A stretch of 64,000 nt of DNA, taken from assembly GCA_019636625.1 (NCBI GenBank), contig JAHBXE010000002.1, forward strand, positions 124,001 through 188,000, in the 5' to 3' direction. A model generated the notes under the pieces. That model had not been told where the DNA came from, ran no database searches, and saw only the letters and a list, made by a program, of their open reading frames with translations. The position numbers and the translations under genes were made by a program. Shown here in pieces: positions 60,358 through 64,000 of the stretch (its first letter is position 1; every line of letters begins with the position of its first letter). Source of the stretch: Phycisphaeraceae bacterium (GTDB lineage: Bacteria > Planctomycetota > Phycisphaerae > Phycisphaerales > UBA1924).

Positions 60358-61191
60358 TTAGTAACCGCTAGGTCCGGTCAAAGGTCCGGTACCTTGGAAG
60401 TTGATATCAACCGTGATAGGTTGGCCAACTTCGCATTTGAAGCTAATAGAAGTCCAGAATGCCGAACCGCTAAAGGTTTGAGACGTGTAGCTCTGAAGTA
60501 CCATTGCTCCGGCAATGGGAGTAGTAATCGAATAGACCCCGCCGCCCGGGTCCGTCATAATGCCGCCAACGTAGGTACCCGTTACTGTGGGTTGGTCGTC
60601 CCCAACAAAAGCGTAGTTTGCTGTTGAAATGGACGCCGGAGCAACCGAGATACCTAGGCTTTGCGTTATGACATTGCCCGCCAGTATTTTATCCGCGGTA
60701 CTTCCGGCATCATCGACTAGAGCGAACGAAGCGGCAGCGGGCTCAGCGGCCATACCGGCTCCGTGGGGAGCCGTCGCGGAATCAAGGAAGGTTTCATAGC
60801 TGCCGGACCAGCGGACAATACCCGGAGTAAAGCTCTTCCAAGTTGGGTCCGTAGACGCAAAAACTGTGGTATCGGTTGAGTCCGCGTTAAGGGATATGTT
60901 GAAGCTCTTTACATTGGCAACATAGCCGGAGCTATATGTGACAAGGCCGGCATTTCCTATGCGTGGCGTTGCAAGTTGGCAAGATATCGTGCCGCTCCAA
61001 CTCTTGAGCCCGGGGATATTGCGGCCAATCCGAGCCCCGCCGCTTCCCGTAACAAAGCGGGTAACGTCGGAGGTATCGACTACTTGATTGAGCGTAAAGG
61101 TAGCCGGAGAGTTAGACGTACCAATAAGGTCCGCCACAAATGTACCGCTCCAGCTTGTTACCTTGCCGAGTATGCCGTATGTTGCTGCCAT
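60358..61191 (-). CDS. Tail tube-like protein with tandem domains
   Basis: The 277-residue product is beta-rich. Two tail-tube-like units are visible: VTRFVTGSGGARIGRNIPGL with KSWSGTISC, and SFNISLNADSTDTTVF with PGIVRWSGSYETF. The shared PG(L/I)-x-x-WSG motif marks the repeated unit. It probably forms the tail tube. The gene has AAGGAATTCA before its ATG and precedes the tape measure gene. Confidence 0.65.
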   Translation of the reverse strand: MAATYGILGKVTSWSGTFVADLIGTSNSPATFTLNQVVDTSDVTRFVTGSGGARIGRNIPGLKSWSGTISCQLATPRIGNAGLVTYSSGYVANVKSFNISLNADSTDTTVFASTDPTWKSFTPGIVRWSGSYETFLDSATAPHGAGMAAEPAAASFALVDDAGSTADKILAGNVITQSLGISVAPASISTANYAFVGDDQPTVTGTYVGGIMTDPGGGVYSITTPIAGAMVLQSYTSQTFSGSAFWTSISFKCEVGQPITVDINFQGTGPLTGPSGY

Positions 61192-61257
61192 GAGTTGAAT
61201 TCCTTTGAAGTATGTAGCCCTATTCTTTGTTCCGCCAAACCGCCGCGGGTTCCTTTG

Positions 61258-61713
61258 TTAGGGGCTAGACCGGCTTGTTATTACTTTGTAGGTTTCGATA
61301 AAATGGTACACCTCTTGGGTATGCTCTTGGGTTGAATCAACGTGGGTAATCAAGCTGCCTACCCATTCCGTAGGTTCGCTAGCCGCGGGAACCGAAAGGA
61401 TATGGCGATGAAGGCCATAACTCGGGGTCCGACTTGTCAAGGTAGTAGCATCCCCATACAGTCGCTTTAACAGTGTAGCGGGCGTAGATAGCCCGGACCT
61501 AGCGGAAGTAATTACGCTAAGCCTAATGATATGCTCTACCACGTCCGTCCGAAATGTATTGTCCGATACCGAAGCGGCTACCGAAAATACAATATAGGGC
61601 AGTGCTACCCCCGGGGGTACCGATACATTAAACACGCCGGAACAGGCAGCCATGAGGGTAGCATCCCCGGAGAGCCGCGAATAAATAGCCGTCCATAGTT
61701 GGGCTAGGTTCAC
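61258..61713 (-). CDS. Tail terminator/completion protein (DUF3168-like)
   Basis: The 151-residue product starts LAQLWTAIYSRLSGDATLMA and contains PYIVFSVAASV, similar to the DUF3168/tail-completion family that caps the tail tube at the head side. Its start overlaps the gp10-like gene stop by 4 nt. Assignment rests on pattern and gene order. Confidence 0.65.
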   Translation of the reverse strand: MNLAQLWTAIYSRLSGDATLMAACSGVFNVSVPPGVALPYIVFSVAASVSDNTFRTDVVEHIIRLSVITSARSGLSTPATLLKRLYGDATTLTSRTPSYGLHRHILSVPAASEPTEWVGSLITHVDSTQEHTQEVYHFIETYKVITSRSSP

Positions 61714-62243
61714 TTGTTGCGCCTCCGCTTGAGAAGGTTACTTCCCTTGGCCTTGATGTAAGCCGCTACCGTATTGTTACATAGTGATACCATTTGCTCT
61801 TGAGCAAGCATGAGGGAGCGAATAGCCCAAGGGCGGGGGGCCATAAGTTGCCCGTACTCTCCGTAGGTTCCATACTCAAGCCATCGGCCTACTTTCTTGT
61901 TCGTTCCCGCCGCGGCTACAAGAGTTGCGGGCGTTGCCTTCTCGTGTGCTATAGAAGCTCGGAACCCTCCGGAACGGACGCCCGGGAACTCTCCCGGGGC
62001 CGCGGCCCTATAAATGTTCTTTCGGGTCCGAATCTTCCGCAACTTCCCTTCCGCGTTCCGTCTCCGGCCCCGAATCTGGACGGCTATAACTTCGCCTTTA
62101 GTATCGGCAGAGCCCGTTCCCATATTAGCTTTCATTTCTTTCTGTAGGTAGACAATAGATTTATTTAAACCCGCTGCTACCCCTTCCTTGAATATATCAA
62201 GAAAGGCGTCTCCCGCAAACCGCGTTGTAACCTTGGAAGTCAT
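61710..62243 (-). CDS. HK97 gp10-like head-tail joining protein
   Basis: The 177-residue product contains KANMGTGSADTKGEVIAVQI, SGGFRASI and a C-terminal RPWAIRSLM segment, typical of the HK97 gp10 family. The ATG at 62243 shares the TAATG junction with the upstream gene. An earlier in-frame start overlaps that gene and is rejected. Confidence 0.7.
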   Translation of the reverse strand: MTSKVTTRFAGDAFLDIFKEGVAAGLNKSIVYLQKEMKANMGTGSADTKGEVIAVQIRGRRRNAEGKLRKIRTRKNIYRAAAPGEFPGVRSGGFRASIAHEKATPATLVAAAGTNKKVGRWLEYGTYGEYGQLMAPRPWAIRSLMLAQEQMVSLCNNTVAAYIKAKGSNLLKRRRNK

Positions 62244-62593
62244 TAGGTTAGTCTCTCCACAATTGCTTTGTAAATGCGGGCTCTGCCCGCCATGTTCATA
62301 GAGACTCCGACTATCTGATAGGTAAGGGCAGAGATAATAACCTTGTCCTGTACGTTGAATGTTACCGCTGCCCCATTGGTATCGAATCCTTCCCAATAAA
62401 GTTTGTAAAGGGCCGAGCTAGTTTCCTTCGCGTAGAGTTGGAAATCCGATTCGGAAGCGGACATAGGTTGCAACGCACAACGGAAGGTATAAACGGAGTT
62501 CGAGTTAGACTCGGCCCAATCGCCAGTAGCTCCCCGCGAGTAGCTCCCCGTTACCTTTGTTCCGGTTAGGTTGAAAAGGAAGCCGGAGGGCAT
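62243..62593 (-). CDS. Putative head closure protein
   Basis: The 116-residue product lies between the connector and gp10-like genes, the usual place of the head closure (stopper) protein, and has a small beta-barrel pattern with VQDKVIISALTYQIVGVS, as in SPP1 gp16-type proteins. Its end joins the next gene by TAATG, and its ATG overlaps the connector stop by 1 nt. Confidence 0.6.
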   Translation of the reverse strand: MPSGFLFNLTGTKVTGSYSRGATGDWAESNSNSVYTFRCALQPMSASESDFQLYAKETSSALYKLYWEGFDTNGAAVTFNVQDKVIISALTYQIVGVSMNMAGRARIYKAIVERLT

Positions 62594-63231
62594 TACGGCA
62601 CCATCCTTCGAAACGGACCAAAGCGAGTAGCGAACGTGCTATTTACTTCGCTGTCCAGCTTCCGGGTATATGAGTAATCGCCCAACGTTTCGTTTTGCAT
62701 TGAGGTATCTACCGCCGCTCCATTCTTAACGGGGACGAAGAGTTCATCTACATATTGATACATAGCTAATTGAAGGTCCGTAGGCATGACGTAGGTACCG
62801 CCGTAACCGCCAACGTAAACCACTACATAGTTTCTAAATCCTTCGGAAAAGCTCGGGCGTTGCCAGTTCGATATATACGGAACCCCGAGAGAGTTACTAG
62901 CCGTTGCCTTTTTAAGCCCTCTCGGGATTAGGAATAGCTCCCCGGTTTCCGGGTCAAACCTATATGCATTTGTAGGGAGAGCATAGTTGTTGCCGTCCGG
63001 GGCTACATAGCTCACGCTGGTGACGGAAGTAATGGGGGTATTCTTGAGGATTAGGCACCCGGCATCATCGCCCGAGTAGTACTCGGTAAACGTGGCCGTA
63101 TCGAATACGCGATTGCAATACCTCTCGACCTTGGCTTGAGCCGCGGTAATCAAGGTGTTTAGCAATGTGTCCCACGTCGAGACTGTAATTCCGGCATATG
63201 CTTTGTAGTTAGATGTAGCTATAATAGCCAT
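62593..63231 (-). CDS. Head-tail connector (gp6-like) protein
   Basis: The 212-residue product starts with helix AAQAKVERYCNRVFDT, then beta strands with LILKNTPITSVTSVSY and a C-terminal helix QLAMYQYVDELF, the layout of phage gp6/adaptor proteins that join portal and tail. Gene order agrees. Confidence 0.7.
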   Translation of the reverse strand: MAIIATSNYKAYAGITVSTWDTLLNTLITAAQAKVERYCNRVFDTATFTEYYSGDDAGCLILKNTPITSVTSVSYVAPDGNNYALPTNAYRFDPETGELFLIPRGLKKATASNSLGVPYISNWQRPSFSEGFRNYVVVYVGGYGGTYVMPTDLQLAMYQYVDELFVPVKNGAAVDTSMQNETLGDYSYTRKLDSEVNSTFATRFGPFRRMVP

Positions 63232-63236
63232 AGTAG

Positions 63237-63491
63237 TTAGATATCAAAATCGGAAGGGTGTGCTAGCGTTGTAGACTCTATGCTCTTCTCTTTCAGTTTC
63301 TTATTTGATACGGGAACCGCCTTCGGGGCGGGAGCCTTTTGGGGTTCTATCTTCGGTTCTTCCTTTCGGGGCTCTTCCAGCGGGGCCGCTATGCGATTGC
63401 CAATCATGCCCGCTCCATCTTTGTCTGAAACCTCAATAATCGTCCCGAGCCCGCCAAGGTAAGGGTGTTCAATCAGTAGCTTTACTTTCAT
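63237..63491 (-). CDS. Small hypothetical head-region protein
   Basis: The 84-residue product has a beta-rich N-terminus (LLIEHPYLGGLGTIIEVSDK) and a lysine/proline-rich tail. Short proteins of this kind commonly follow the capsid gene; function unknown. Confidence 0.55.
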   Translation of the reverse strand: MKVKLLIEHPYLGGLGTIIEVSDKDGAGMIGNRIAAPLEEPRKEEPKIEPQKAPAPKAVPVSNKKLKEKSIESTTLAHPSDFDI

Positions 63492-63510
63492 TGTGTTACC
63501 TCCGAGAAAG

Positions 63511-63539
63511 CCGAAGCCCCCTCTTTCAAGGGGGTTCGG
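63511..63539 (-). terminator. Hairpin after the capsid gene
   Basis: CCGAAGCCCCCT (63511-63522) pairs with AGGGGGTTCGG (63529-63539) with a single bulge. On the minus strand CTTTCTC follows. It could attenuate transcription from the abundant capsid message into the following genes. Confidence 0.6.
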
Positions 63540-63573
63540 ATTGTTTGTATCAAGCGTTAATAGCTAGTAACTA

Positions 63574-64000
63574 TTAAGCGTTGAGGGTTGCCAATGCACA
63601 CATTGGGCTTGCAACTTGGGAAGCCGGAGTAGCGTTAGCTGTACCTACGTCAAACGGAACGATAGAGCTGCGTTGCATCCCGCGGATAGCAACAGCCGCC
63701 AAGTTGAAATAGAGGCTGTAATCAATGTCAATAGACATACCTTCCTTAACGTCGGCCAGTCCAACAGTACGGGAGAAGTTGCCGAACAAGGCACAAATTT
63801 GAGAGTTAGCCTCAGCGGTTGGCATCTTGCTAGTACGGAATACAGGATAGCCAAGGAACATAGGCACCTTAACCCCGTTGATAACCTCCGAAGCAACTGT
63901 GCCCGCCGCTGTTAGAGCGAGCGGCAACATGACTTGCCCCCAAAATGCTTGAGAAACAACCCACGCGGCTCCGTCATGGGCGTAGTCCGGCAATTTGCCC
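63574..64000 (-). CDS. Major capsid protein (HK97 fold), C-terminal part
   Basis: The reading frame is open to the window edge, so about 141 C-terminal residues are seen. The pattern AAWVVSQAFWGQVMLPL, VPMFLGYPVFRTSKMP, FGNFSRTVGLADVKEGMSI and a final GTA-rich part matches the P-domain end of HK97-type capsid proteins. Portal, protease and terminase genes are expected to the right. Confidence 0.85.
   Translation of the reverse strand, partial: GKLPDYAHDGAAWVVSQAFWGQVMLPLALTAAGTVASEVINGVKVPMFLGYPVFRTSKMPTAEANSQICALFGNFSRTVGLADVKEGMSIDIDYSLYFNLAAVAIRGMQRSSIVPFDVGTANATPASQVASPMCALATLNA

Larger units (their letters stand above)
44710..64000. mobile_element. Prophage (left part, right end outside window)
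   Basis: The sequence changes character right after the tRNA-Gly gene: lower GC, short densely packed genes, overlapping stops and starts, and AAGGA ribosome binding sites. It encodes a tyrosine integrase, HNH/AP2 endonuclease, two DNA methyltransferases, a set of small genes, and a head-to-tail structural module ending with an HK97-type capsid protein at the right edge. No second copy of the tRNA 3' end was seen in the window, so attR, portal and terminase are expected further right. No disrupted structural gene is evident, so it may be intact. Confidence 0.9.

Noticed and set aside
44710-64000. Search for a second copy of the tRNA-Gly 3' end as the right attachment site
   Set aside because: Only short chance matches were seen; the site is expected beyond the window.
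1-64000. CRISPR arrays, rRNA operons and insertion sequences
   Set aside because: No regularly spaced direct repeats, rRNA landmarks or transposase genes were found.

Overview
The window joins about 44.6 kb of bacterial chromosome to the first about 19.3 kb of an integrated prophage. The host is very likely a planctomycete, probably of the Phycisphaerae. Support comes from a 56-residue small basic protein typical of the Planctomycetes-Verrucomicrobia-Chlamydiae group (19110-19280), a HAF-repeat secreted protein with a PEP-CTERM-like tail, a planctomycete-style integrase N-terminus, and tandem cysteine-rich GACC repeats. Base composition is GC-rich throughout, visibly less so in the prophage. 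The assignment is inference from gene content, not from rRNA.

Chromosome, 1-44.6 kb. The left part carries a HAF-repeat secreted protein, ilvE, a short orphan pheT, a lipoprotein, a DinB-fold protein and an NRDE/TANGO2 protein. A glycan pair follows: a family 9 glycosyltransferase with a coiled-coil tail, and a 1509-residue protein built of methyltransferase and glycosyltransferase modules. Next come a GH3-type acyl-amido synthetase with an alpha/beta hydrolase, a LolD/LolE-like exporter, an aminotransferase, the small basic protein, a single-pass membrane protein and a lone nuoI. The methionine/threonine branch is a compact operon: promoter, SAM riboswitch, metB-type enzyme, then an aspartokinase-homoserine dehydrogenase fusion without ACT domains. 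It is followed by pilT, a glycerate kinase, a membrane-fused sulfotransferase and two short-chain dehydrogenase-type genes. A long minus-strand operon then runs nusA-infB-ylxP(DUF503)-rbfA-HhH-like protein-TPR lipoprotein-yebC, followed by fliM and a divergent dsbD.

Many chromosomal genes have a TAnnnT -10 hexamer only 5-8 nt before the start codon and no Shine-Dalgarno sequence, suggesting leaderless mRNAs. Prophage genes instead often carry AAGGA-type ribosome binding sites.

Prophage, 44.7 kb to beyond 64 kb. It is inserted at the 3' end of a tRNA-Gly(GCC) gene. Reading inward: integrase with a palindromic repeat cluster in front of it; HNH/AP2 endonuclease; small unknown genes; a candidate lysis pair; two DNA methyltransferases; a 1.2-kb non-coding region with iteron-like repeats and a G-quadruplex-type tract; a plus-strand operon of six small genes; further small genes; and a minus-strand structural module. 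Read in its transcription direction from the right edge, that module is HK97-type major capsid protein, small protein, head-tail connector, head closure, gp10-like, tail terminator, tail tube, short tape measure, several tail or tip proteins, a beta-rich fibre-like protein and a cysteine-repeat protein. Portal, terminase and the right attachment site lie outside the window. Order and content fit a short-tailed siphovirus. No CRISPR array, rRNA or insertion sequence was seen.
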